Below, piece after piece: positions 1 to 6,726 of a stretch of DNA of 17,205 nucleotides. Made by a program: the position numbers and the translations under genes. The stretch is from an uncultured Collinsella sp. Its GTDB lineage: Bacteria > Actinomycetota > Coriobacteriia > Coriobacteriales > Coriobacteriaceae. Position 1 is the first letter of the stretch, and every line of letters starts with the position of its first letter. The notes under the pieces are model-generated. The model ran no database searches. It had not been told where the DNA came from and saw only the letters and a list, made by a program, of their open reading frames with translations. The stretch lies in NCBI GenBank assembly GCA_902478705.1, contig CABSMB010000007.1, forward strand, positions 1 through 17,205. The letters run 5' to 3'.

Positions 1-247
1 TCGCGGCCCAGGTAGCGATCTCGCGAGCCTCGACCTCCATGGTCTCGACGTCGTCGGCAAAGACCTCAAACGAGACGGACACATCGGTGATGTGGGTTAA
101 GACCTCCTTGGCAAACGCGCGGTAATCCGTCACGCCGCCCTTCTTCATAAGGGACGGGTTGGTCGTGAAACCCTGAACGTTGCCGTTCTCGTACATGTCG
201 AGCATGCCTTCGAGGTTTGCACCGTCAGCGAACACCTTGATTGCCAT
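1..247 (-). CDS. tal: Transaldolase / fructose-6-phosphate aldolase-type, N-terminal part
   Basis: The first 82 residues of a small transaldolase-family protein are visible; the rest lies beyond the left edge. The family forms a TIM barrel that moves a dihydroxyacetone unit between sugar phosphates through a Schiff-base lysine, in the non-oxidative pentose phosphate pathway. The start reads MAIKVFADGANLEGML, and residues 25-33 (QGFTTNPSL) are the family's TTNP signature. The catalytic lysine, near residue 85 in relatives, falls just outside the window. The ATG at 247 follows an AAAGGA ribosome site (about 257-262 on the plus strand), which fixes the start. The 193 bases to the HAD gene upstream hold a six-base-stem hairpin (AAACAC/GTGTTT, about 362-377) but no promoter I can call with confidence. 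Full transaldolase and fructose-6-phosphate aldolase cannot be told apart from this part alone. Confidence 0.88.
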   Translation of the reverse strand, partial: MAIKVFADGANLEGMLDMYENGNVQGFTTNPSLMKKGGVTDYRAFAKEVLTHITDVSVSFEVFADDVETMEVEAREIATWAA

Positions 248-440
248 CTGCCTGATTCCTTTCGTTAGCATACGGCCGATAAACTGCTAAACACTTTACC
301 TACGTTTATCAAGGCGTGAACTGCGGTTTTTTATCTTCTCGGCGAACGGTATAAACACCTCAGTGTTTGGATTGATAAATCGATTGAGCATGCAAAAGCA
401 AAGAGTCGCAGTTTGAGCAAAAGTCAGAACGCGGGATTCA

Positions 441-1268
441 TTAGATGAGGCCGAAATGCTGCATCGCTGTGACGGTGCCGTCGTGTGCGACATCGTCGGT
501 CACGTAGTCGGCGACCGCCTTGACCTCGGGCATGGCGTTGCCCATGGCGACAGCCGTCTCGACCGCAGCGAGCATGCCCAGGTCGTTACCCGAATCGCCG
601 AAGCCAAAGGTGCGCGCGTTGCCGGTGCGACCCAGGTATTCCAGCGCTCGCGCCACGCCCACGCCCTTGTCGATGCCCTTGGGGCTCAGCTCGCGATTCT
701 GACCACCGGTGTTGCACAGCTCAAACTCGCGATCGATAAAGCCATCATCGTTGGCTACGCGAGCCAGGTCGCTCGCGACGATGCCTACCTTGCCCACGCG
801 CAGACGACCGTCGACGCGCATTTCCTCGGTGCTGTGCACCACAGAAGTGCCGATCAGAGACGACTGCTCAACGCCCGCGGGTTCCAGGGCAAAAGTAGCC
901 ACGTTGGTCTCGAAAAAGGCTTCAATCCCTGCCGCGGCCATACGGCGAGCGAGCTCCGCAACAATGTCTTCGTCAAAGCAGTCCTCATGCACCACGCGGC
1001 CCTCGACCTCGAGCGTGGCGCCTGCCATGGCAACGATGCCCGCGGGGTCGAGCGCACGCAAGCTGTCCGCGATGAGCCACAGGGGACGACCCGTGCAGAT
1101 AAATGCCTGGTGTCCCGCGTCGCGCAGACGATGAAACGCCTCGACGACCGTCTGCGAGGGGTGAACCGCCGAAAAGTCCTTGTCGGTCATGTTGTCGGGA
1201 TCGAACGACGTCAGCGTGCCGTCCACGTCAAAAAAGAGCACGGCGGAATCGGGGCACGCATCAATCAT
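441..1268 (-). CDS. Cof-type HAD-IIB family phosphatase
   Basis: A 275-residue cytosolic haloacid-dehalogenase hydrolase of the Cof/IIB class, which dephosphorylates small sugar or cofactor phosphates; the substrate cannot be told from sequence. All motifs are present: nucleophile motif I FFDVDGT with D14 and D16, motif II threonine T59 in ICTGRP, motif III lysine K201 in GIDKG, and motif IV GDSGND with D225 and D229. The stretch between motifs II and III (about residues 80-195) is the usual IIB cap. An in-frame start exists 12 codons upstream (1304), but the ATG at 1268 is preceded by GAAAGGAA at good spacing and begins MIDACPDSAVLFFDVDG, so I chose it. The gene diverges from rlmKL across 75 bases and lies upstream of transaldolase on the same strand, with a 193-base gap. 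Confidence 0.9.
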   Translation of the reverse strand: MIDACPDSAVLFFDVDGTLTSFDPDNMTDKDFSAVHPSQTVVEAFHRLRDAGHQAFICTGRPLWLIADSLRALDPAGIVAMAGATLEVEGRVVHEDCFDEDIVAELARRMAAAGIEAFFETNVATFALEPAGVEQSSLIGTSVVHSTEEMRVDGRLRVGKVGIVASDLARVANDDGFIDREFELCNTGGQNRELSPKGIDKGVGVARALEYLGRTGNARTFGFGDSGNDLGMLAAVETAVAMGNAMPEVKAVADYVTDDVAHDGTVTAMQHFGLI

Positions 1269-1307
1269 ATGGGTTCCTTTCGAGGATAAGGGCAAACGAA
1301 GCATCCA

Positions 1308-1316
1308 TCATATAAT
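1308..1316. promoter_or_regulatory. Candidate overlapping divergent -10 boxes (HAD gene and rlmKL)
   Basis: A perfect TATAAT lies on the plus strand at 1311-1316, 27 bases before the rlmKL ATG, giving a leader of about 20 bases that carries AGAGAGG (1331-1337). On the minus strand TATGAT (1313 to 1308) overlaps it and could serve the HAD gene. No good -35 box is seen for either, so the call rests on the -10 match and position. Confidence 0.4.
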
Positions 1317-1343
1317 GGAGCGACGCAACCAGAGAGGTCACCC

Positions 1344-3911
1344 ATGGAATTTTACGCAAGCTGCCCCGAGGGCTTTGAGTCCGCACTCGCCGATGAGCTT
1401 AAACGCCTCGGGCTTTCGCATGTTCGCCGGCTGAAGGGCCGCGCTACATTTGAGGGCGAGCTCGAAGAAGGCTACCGCGCCTGTCTGTGGTCGCGCCTAG
1501 CGAGCCGCGTGTTTGCGGTGCTCGGGCGCTTTGAGGCGCAGGATGCCGACGAACTGTACGATAGCGTTTACGACATCACCTGGGAGACCATCATCCGCCC
1601 CGGCGCCACCATCGCCATCACCGCCCGCGGCGTGACCGAGCAGCTGCGCAACACGCGCTTCTCGGCCCTGCGCGCCAAGGACGCGCTGTGCGACCGTCTG
1701 GCCGAGACCACGGGCCGTCGTGCCGACGTCGATGCCGCCGATCCCGACGTTCACCTGCTGCTTTCGCTGCGTCAGCGCCGCGCAAGCATTAGCCTGGACC
1801 TTTCGGGCGACCCGCTGTTCAAACGCCTGCCGCCCGCCGCGACCCGCGCCGGCGAGGGCACGCACGTGCTGCGCCCCGACTACGCCGCCCTGGTGCTCGC
1901 GCAGGTCGGCTGGACCGCACTGTGCGAGCGCGAGCTGACGGCCGATGATTACGAAAACGAAGCGCTGCCTATGCTGATCGACGCCTCGTGCGCCGGCGGC
2001 GGTTTGCTGCTGGAGGCCGTGAATATTCTGACCGACCGCGCCCCGGGCGCCGCACGCGAGCGCTGGGGCTTTGAGGGCTGGCAGCTGCACGACGCCGCTC
2101 TGTGGGAGCAGTTGCTTGCCGAGGCACGCGAGCGCGAGACGGCAGCACGCGAGCGCCAGGCACGCATCGTGGCCGCGGATGTTGACCCCGCCGCCCGCAA
2201 GACTGCCGAGCGCATGGTTAAGTGCGCCGGCTACAAGCGCTTTGTCGATTTTTGCGCCGCCAAGTCCGCAACCGTACTGGACCACGCGGGCGCCGTCGCC
2301 GGCGCCGCCGTGGTCGCAGACACCACCGAGACCCCGCTTTCGCTCATGCACGACGCCATGACGCTGGTCGGTGAGCTGCGCCGCGCGCCCGAGCTTGCCG
2401 CGGCGTCGGTCGCCGCACTCACCCGCGACGGATTGCTGGCCCGCGCGCTCCACGCCGAGCCCGAGCGCTCGATTGCCGTCATGCCCAATAACGAGGAGGC
2501 GACCGTCGAAGTCTGGCCTTCGCTCGACCACGCCGCCGCGGCGTTTGAGGCTTCGACCAGTGCGGATGCCGAGGCCGAAGTTGCGGATGCCAACGAAGTC
2601 AACGACAACGCCGCCGACACCCCCATGCCCGAGCCTGCCGCCACACTCGACCTGGGTGACGGCAAGCCACTGCCCGTGCTCATCCCGGAGTCGGAGCAGT
2701 TCGCCAACCGCCTGCGCAAGAATGCCCGTCTGCGCCGCAAGTGGGCCAAGCGCGAGGGCGTGAGCTGCTACCGCGTCTACGATGCCGACCTGCCCGATTA
2801 CTCCGCCGCCATCGATCTGTACGAGGGCTGCCCGCAGACGCCGGGCCGCTGGCTCGTCATCGCCGAATACGCCGCGCCCAAGACCATCGACCCCGCGCTG
2901 GCCCAGGCCCGCATGCTCGACATTCTGGCCATCGCGCCGCGTATCCTGGACGTGCCGGCCGAACATGTGCACGCCAAGGCCCGCATGCGTTCGCGCGGCG
3001 GCTCGCAGTACGGCAAGCAGGGCGCCGGTAAGGGCGCATCAGGCGAGCGCGCCAACATCGCACGCCGTCGCCTCCCGCTCATCGAAGAGGGCGGGCTCAC
3101 CTTTGCCGTCAACTTTGACGACTACCTGGATGTGGGTATCTTCCTGGATCACCGCGTCACCCGCAACCTGGTGCGCGAGCACGCCAAGCAGGCGCGTCGT
3201 TTCCTCAACCTGTTTGCCTACACCGGCACCGCCACCTGCTATGCGGCAGACGGCGGCGTCGAGGAGACCGTGACGGTCGACCTCTCCAACACCTATCTGG
3301 ACTGGGCCGAGCGCAATATGCGTCAGAACGGCTTTGTGGGGCCGCAGCATCACTTTGTACGCGATGACGTGCTCGCCTGGATTCGTGACCAGCGCCAGAC
3401 GCGCAACCGCTGGGACCTGATCTTTGTCGACCCGCCCACGTTCTCGAACTCGTCCAAGATGGGCCGCCGCACCTGGGATGTCCAACGCGACCATGTTGAG
3501 CTTTTGGCCGGCGTGTCGCGCCTGCTCGCGCAGGGCGGCCATGCCATCTTTAGCTGCAACCTGCGCGGCTTCCGCCCCGAAACGCGCAAGCTCGCGCGTG
3601 CGGGCGTGGTGCTACAGGACATTACGGCGCAGACCATCCCCGAGGACTTCGCGCGCAACCAGAAGGTGCATCATTGCTATATCGTGCGCCGCCTGCCCAT
3701 CGAGGACGCCATGGCAGAAGTCGGCTTTAGCGCCGAGGAAATTGCCGAGCGAACCGAGGAGCTGCGCAACCCCGAGGCCCGCAAGCCCCGTGCGTCAGTA
3801 CCCGCGCACGCGCAGGCCGGCAACGGCAAGTCGAACTTTGCCGGCAAGCCCTCCCCCACCGGCAAGCTCAAAAAGAAGAAGTTTTACGCCAGCAAGCCCA
3901 AGGGCAAATAA
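1344..3911 (+). CDS. rlmKL: Fused 23S rRNA methyltransferase RlmKL; N-terminal RlmL domain degenerate
   Basis: An 855-residue relative of E. coli RlmKL, which makes m2G2445 (RlmL half) and m7G2069 (RlmK half) on 23S rRNA. Order: a THUMP RNA-binding region (about residues 44-155), an RlmL-like Rossmann domain (about 160-400), an acidic Ala/Glu/Asp-rich linker (about 402-435), the RlmK domain (about 455-790) and a basic, Lys/Gly-rich tail (about 805-855). RlmK looks intact: YRVYDADLPDY, EYAAPKTIDP, the SAM loop NLFAYTGTAT near 621, and VDPPTFSNSSKM with D696-P697-P698. The RlmL half does not. Where E. coli has DPMCGSGT this protein has DASCAGGG (213-220), and the catalytic NPPY is replaced by VADTTET (324-330), although the surrounding TDRAPG and RWGFEGWQLHD are kept. 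The m2G activity is therefore probably lost while the fold stays. The ATG at 1344 follows AGAGAGG. Confidence 0.9.
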   Translation: MEFYASCPEGFESALADELKRLGLSHVRRLKGRATFEGELEEGYRACLWSRLASRVFAVLGRFEAQDADELYDSVYDITWETIIRPGATIAITARGVTEQLRNTRFSALRAKDALCDRLAETTGRRADVDAADPDVHLLLSLRQRRASISLDLSGDPLFKRLPPAATRAGEGTHVLRPDYAALVLAQVGWTALCERELTADDYENEALPMLIDASCAGGGLLLEAVNILTDRAPGAARERWGFEGWQLHDAALWEQLLAEARERETAARERQARIVAADVDPAARKTAERMVKCAGYKRFVDFCAAKSATVLDHAGAVAGAAVVADTTETPLSLMHDAMTLVGELRRAPELAAASVAALTRDGLLARALHAEPERSIAVMPNNEEATVEVWPSLDHAAAAFEASTSADAEAEVADANEVNDNAADTPMPEPAATLDLGDGKPLPVLIPESEQFANRLRKNARLRRKWAKREGVSCYRVYDADLPDYSAAIDLYEGCPQTPGRWLVIAEYAAPKTIDPALAQARMLDILAIAPRILDVPAEHVHAKARMRSRGGSQYGKQGAGKGASGERANIARRRLPLIEEGGLTFAVNFDDYLDVGIFLDHRVTRNLVREHAKQARRFLNLFAYTGTATCYAADGGVEETVTVDLSNTYLDWAERNMRQNGFVGPQHHFVRDDVLAWIRDQRQTRNRWDLIFVDPPTFSNSSKMGRRTWDVQRDHVELLAGVSRLLAQGGHAIFSCNLRGFRPETRKLARAGVVLQDITAQTIPEDFARNQKVHHCYIVRRLPIEDAMAEVGFSAEEIAERTEELRNPEARKPRASVPAHAQAGNGKSNFAGKPSPTGKLKKKKFYASKPKGK

Positions 3912-3916
3912 ACAAA

Positions 3917-3981
3917 GTTGCGGTGGAATACGGACTGTTTTGCCTGGAATTAGGCAAATTTAGACCGTATTTCACCGCAAC
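3917..3981. repeat. Nested intergenic palindrome between convergent genes
   Basis: A 17-bp arm GTTGCGGTGGAATACGG (3917-3933) is matched by CCGTATTTCACCGCAAC (3965-3981) with a single G-T wobble. Between them sits a second stem, TTTGCCT/AGGCAAA, so the whole folds as a hairpin on a hairpin. It fills the gap between rlmKL (stop 3911) and the kdpE-like gene (stop 4007), where it could act as a two-way terminator. There is no long T-run after either arm, so a REP-like repeat is equally possible. Confidence 0.75.
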
Positions 3982-4006
3982 TCATATTGGGATGGTGGTT
4001 GGCAAT

Positions 4007-4720
4007 CTAGCCTTGGGTGACCAATCGGTAACCGATGCCCACATGCGTTTGGATATAGCGCGGATGCGCGGGGTCGGACTCGATTTTCTTACGCAACGTG
4101 CCCATAAAGACACGCAGGCTCGCCAGGTCGCTCTTAGTTGCCGTGCCCCAAATCTCGTGCAGGATAAACTGGTGCGTCAGCACCTTGTCGGCGTTATGCG
4201 CCAGCAGGCACAGGAGCTTGTACTCGATCGGCGTCAAATGCAGTTCCTCGCCATCCATCGTGGCGATGCCGGCATCAAAATCGATATGCAACTCGCCGGT
4301 ATCGAACGAGCCCTCGGAGGCAACGCCGCCCGTTTGCGCATACGAGAGACGCCTGAGCGTCGTGCGAATGCGCGCAAGCAACTCCTCGACCGAAAACGGC
4401 TTGGTCAGGTAGTCGTCGGCGCCGGCATCGAGCGCGCGGATCTTGTCCGCATCCTCGCTGCGCGCCGAGACCACGATGATCGGCATGCCCGACCATGCGC
4501 GCACCGACTCCACCACCTTGACGCCGTCCATATCGGGCAGGCCCAAATCGAGAAGCACGATGCTCGGCGTCTGCGATGAGGCGGCAGCGATGGCGGCATG
4601 GGCGGTCTCCACGGCCATATGGCGCAAGCCGTGCGCCTCGAGCGCGGCAACGATTAGGTTGCGAACGGCGGGGTCGTCCTCAACGACCAAGATGAGCGGT
4701 TTTACGGCAGAGTTCGGCAC
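4007..4720 (-). CDS. kdpE: KdpE-like OmpR/PhoB-family response regulator
   Basis: A 237-residue cytosolic two-component regulator. The receiver domain (residues 7-125) keeps the acidic pair E14-D15-D16, the phospho-acceptor D58 in LLDLGLPD, S85, and K107 in LTKPFS. The C-terminal winged helix (about 140-237) has the OmpR-type LTPIEYKLLCLLA and the tail RYIQTHVGIGYRLV typical of KdpE. KdpE activates potassium-uptake genes when phosphorylated by KdpD. The open frame runs 27 codons further upstream, but a GTG at 4720 sits seven bases after a perfect AAGGAG, which lies inside the last codons of the kinase gene. This start leaves a four-base gap after the kdpD-like stop, so the two genes are almost certainly translationally coupled. 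The target promoters are not known; kup next door is the obvious candidate. Confidence 0.9.
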   Translation of the reverse strand: MPNSAVKPLILVVEDDPAVRNLIVAALEAHGLRHMAVETAHAAIAAASSQTPSIVLLDLGLPDMDGVKVVESVRAWSGMPIIVVSARSEDADKIRALDAGADDYLTKPFSVEELLARIRTTLRRLSYAQTGGVASEGSFDTGELHIDFDAGIATMDGEELHLTPIEYKLLCLLAHNADKVLTHQFILHEIWGTATKSDLASLRVFMGTLRKKIESDPAHPRYIQTHVGIGYRLVTQG

Positions 4721-4724
4721 GGCG

Positions 4725-6350
4725 CTACTCCTTATCAAACGAAACGTCAGCGACGGGAAGCTCAATCGTAAAGACCGAGCCGTGCGGGTCCGCCGCGGCA
4801 ACCTCTATGCTACCGCCATGCGCTAACGCAATGGAGCGGCAGAGCGAAAGACCCAGGCCCACGCTGCGGTGGCTGTCGGCAAGACCATGGTTGGCGGTGT
4901 AGAACGACTCAAAGATGCGCTCGCGGTCCACGGGCGCGATGCCCGGGCCGTCATCGGCCACCGAGCACGTCACGCGCCCGCCGTCAGCGCCAATCGAAAT
5001 CACGATATGCGAGCCTGCGGGCGTATAGGTGATGGCATTGTTCACCAGGTTCACCACGAGCTGCACCATCAGACGCGCGTCGACGTTAACGAGCGCCGGC
5101 TCATCGCACGCCACCACCTTAAGGTCGTGCTCGCGCACGGCCGGATTTACGTGGCGCAGTGCCTCCTCGACGATATCATCCATGAGCTCGAGCGTAGTCG
5201 ACAGATGCATGCCGCCGCCCTCGAGCTTGGTGATGGCGAGCAGGTTCTCGACGGTGGCGTTGAGCCATTGCGCATCCGAGCGAATGGACAGGAGCAAGCC
5301 GCGGCGCGTCTGGGCGTCGAGCACGGCCGTGCCGGTCGAGCCCTGGTCGAGCAGCACGTCGGCATTGCCCGAAATACTGGTAAGCGGCGTGCGCAGATCG
5401 TGCGAGATGGAGCGCAGCAGGTTGGCGCGCAGCTGCTCGTTTTTGGCGAGCACCGCCGCCTCCTCGCGGGCCTCCATGGCGCGGGCGCGATCGAGTGCCA
5501 GCTCGCCTTCGCTCACAATGGCATCGGCAAGTGTCCGCTCCTCGTGCGTCAGCACGTCGGGCTCGGCAACGATAGCCAGCACGCCCACCACCGAGGCGGG
5601 GTCGCCCGAGCGCACGAAGCTGTCGCCCGTGCGAACCGTCAGGTAGATACCATAAAACGCCGAGCCGCCATAGGTGGCATCGAGCGGCGTTCCCACATAG
5701 GCGGACGCCGAGAGTCGCGGCGGCATCTGCGGCGCCAGTTCGTGCACCGGTGCCGCATCGCCCACAGCCGTGTACGTCGCACGCGGCAGCAGGTCATCGC
5801 CCTCGGCGTCGGCGCTGTACCATACGACCGGACAGCCCGAAAGACGCGCCAGCTGCGTTGCCATGGCGTGAACGATCTGCTGCTGATCGGCGCACCGCTG
5901 CAGCATGCGGTTGGTCTCGAGCACCATATGCGTGCGGCGGTCGCTGGCGGCAGCCTGTGCCAGAGCGCGGCGCAGGGCCAACGCAATCGAGCTCGACACA
6001 AGCGAGACCACGAACATGATGAAGAACATGCCGGGATAGACGCGGTCGATAAGCGACAGCGAGTAGCGCGGGTCGATAAACAAGAAGTTGTAGAGTGCCA
6101 CGGCGGCAGCCGAGCTCAGCAAGCAATACAGGCGACTCCAAGTAAAGAATGCGCACAGCTGAACGGCGAACACATAGACGATCATGATGCTCGGCGCGAG
6201 ACCCGGATGGTCGAGCAGCGCGCCCACAATCGTCGCCGCGACCAGCAGCCCCACCGATACGCAGGCGTCATACAGAGGAGTGCGGCGCGTCAGCGTTGTG
6301 CGCCGCCACCAAAAGCTATCGGCAATATCGCCGTCCGTACGGACGTCCAT
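4725..6350 (-). CDS. kdpD: Short KdpD-type sensor histidine kinase without N-terminal KdpD/Usp domain
   Basis: A 541-residue membrane kinase matching only the C-terminal part of E. coli KdpD (894 residues). About four membrane segments lie in residues 25-130, including the KdpD-type FIDPRYSLSL loop. A GAF-like region follows (about 145-290), then a HisKA domain with H317 in ISHDLRTPLTS, and a HATPase domain with N-box NLVNNAITYT, G1 DDGPGI and G2 GLGLS. The cytosolic KdpD/Usp half, which in E. coli carries nucleotide-binding sites, is absent, and no remnant is seen upstream. The ATG at 6350 follows AGAGGGG. A GTG start 17 codons upstream would place the first codons inside a hairpin, so I rejected it. 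It is followed by its regulator after four bases. No kdpFABC genes are adjacent. Sensing of K+ or turgor is inferred from the family. Confidence 0.88.
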   Translation of the reverse strand: MDVRTDGDIADSFWWRRTTLTRRTPLYDACVSVGLLVAATIVGALLDHPGLAPSIMIVYVFAVQLCAFFTWSRLYCLLSSAAAVALYNFLFIDPRYSLSLIDRVYPGMFFIMFVVSLVSSSIALALRRALAQAAASDRRTHMVLETNRMLQRCADQQQIVHAMATQLARLSGCPVVWYSADAEGDDLLPRATYTAVGDAAPVHELAPQMPPRLSASAYVGTPLDATYGGSAFYGIYLTVRTGDSFVRSGDPASVVGVLAIVAEPDVLTHEERTLADAIVSEGELALDRARAMEAREEAAVLAKNEQLRANLLRSISHDLRTPLTSISGNADVLLDQGSTGTAVLDAQTRRGLLLSIRSDAQWLNATVENLLAITKLEGGGMHLSTTLELMDDIVEEALRHVNPAVREHDLKVVACDEPALVNVDARLMVQLVVNLVNNAITYTPAGSHIVISIGADGGRVTCSVADDGPGIAPVDRERIFESFYTANHGLADSHRSVGLGLSLCRSIALAHGGSIEVAAADPHGSVFTIELPVADVSFDKE

Positions 6351-6376
6351 CAGCCCCCGCCCCTCTCTCAAAAACA

Positions 6377-6416
6377 AAAACCACCACAAAGGGACAGGCA
6401 CCTTTGTGGTGGTTTT
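6377..6416 (-). terminator. Strong hairpin with T-tract between small ORF and kdpD-like gene
   Basis: AAAACCACCACAAAGG (6377-6392) and CCTTTGTGGTGGTTTT (6401-6416) form a perfect 16-bp stem with an eight-base loop. Read on the minus strand the stem runs straight into TTTTTGTTTTTG, a good intrinsic terminator for the kup-side transcript. Only 26 bases separate it from the kdpD-like ATG at 6350, so it may control readthrough into the two-component genes. A second copy of AACCACCAC just upstream (minus strand, about 6430-6422) could pair with the same right arm instead. The loop region contains GGGACAGG, a core shared with other palindromes here. Confidence 0.65.
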
Positions 6417-6462
6417 CCCTCGTGGTGGTTCTAAGTGTAAAGCCTTCTACGACCGGCAGTCG

Positions 6463-6657
6463 CTAGACAAACAGCACGTGCGCGAGCAGGGCGCACACGC
6501 ACACCGCTCCAAATACCAGTGCCACGATCGAAATCACGCGATCGGCCATGTCCATGCTGGCACGATTCGTAAAGAACCGATCTTCGGCGGCGTCGGCGCG
6601 CGCCTCACGCACCAGCTCGGTCGCAAGATCGCAACCGTCAAGCACCTTTGCATCCAT
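6463..6657 (-). CDS. Small single-pass membrane protein downstream of kup
   Basis: A 64-residue protein that I do not recognise. Residues 1-40 are charged and soluble (LATELVREARADAAEDRF), and residues 42-64 form one hydrophobic helix ending the protein (ISIVALVFGAVCVCALLA). This predicts an N-in or N-out tail-anchored membrane protein. The ATG at 6657 is preceded by GGGAGG at ideal spacing, which supports real translation; an upstream in-frame TTG at 6687 is unlikely. It begins 69 bases after the kup stop on the same strand with no terminator between, so it is probably co-transcribed with kup. It could be a Kup partner or a stress-response microprotein; this is inference from position only. 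It is longer than KdpF (about 29 residues) and does not resemble it. Confidence 0.65.
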   Translation of the reverse strand: MDAKVLDGCDLATELVREARADAAEDRFFTNRASMDMADRVISIVALVFGAVCVCALLAHVLFV

Positions 6658-6726
6658 GGTTTCCTCCCAGGACTCAATCCCCGTCAATACAAACCCGCCC
6701 GTTCGCAGACAAACCTCGAGCGTCGA

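Noticed and set aside
1497..2972. 491-residue minus-strand open frame inside rlmKL
   Set aside because: Low-complexity Gly/Val/Arg/Gln antisense translation; the plus strand matches RlmKL throughout.
6399..6401. GTG at 6401 as the start of the kdpD-like gene
   Set aside because: It lies at the edge of the hairpin loop with no ribosome site and adds a hydrophobic run encoded by the terminator; the ATG at 6350 has AGAGGGG in place.
4869..6434. 521-residue plus-strand open frame opposite the kinase gene
   Set aside because: The translation is rich in Arg, His and Gln with no domain; the minus strand encodes an intact histidine kinase.
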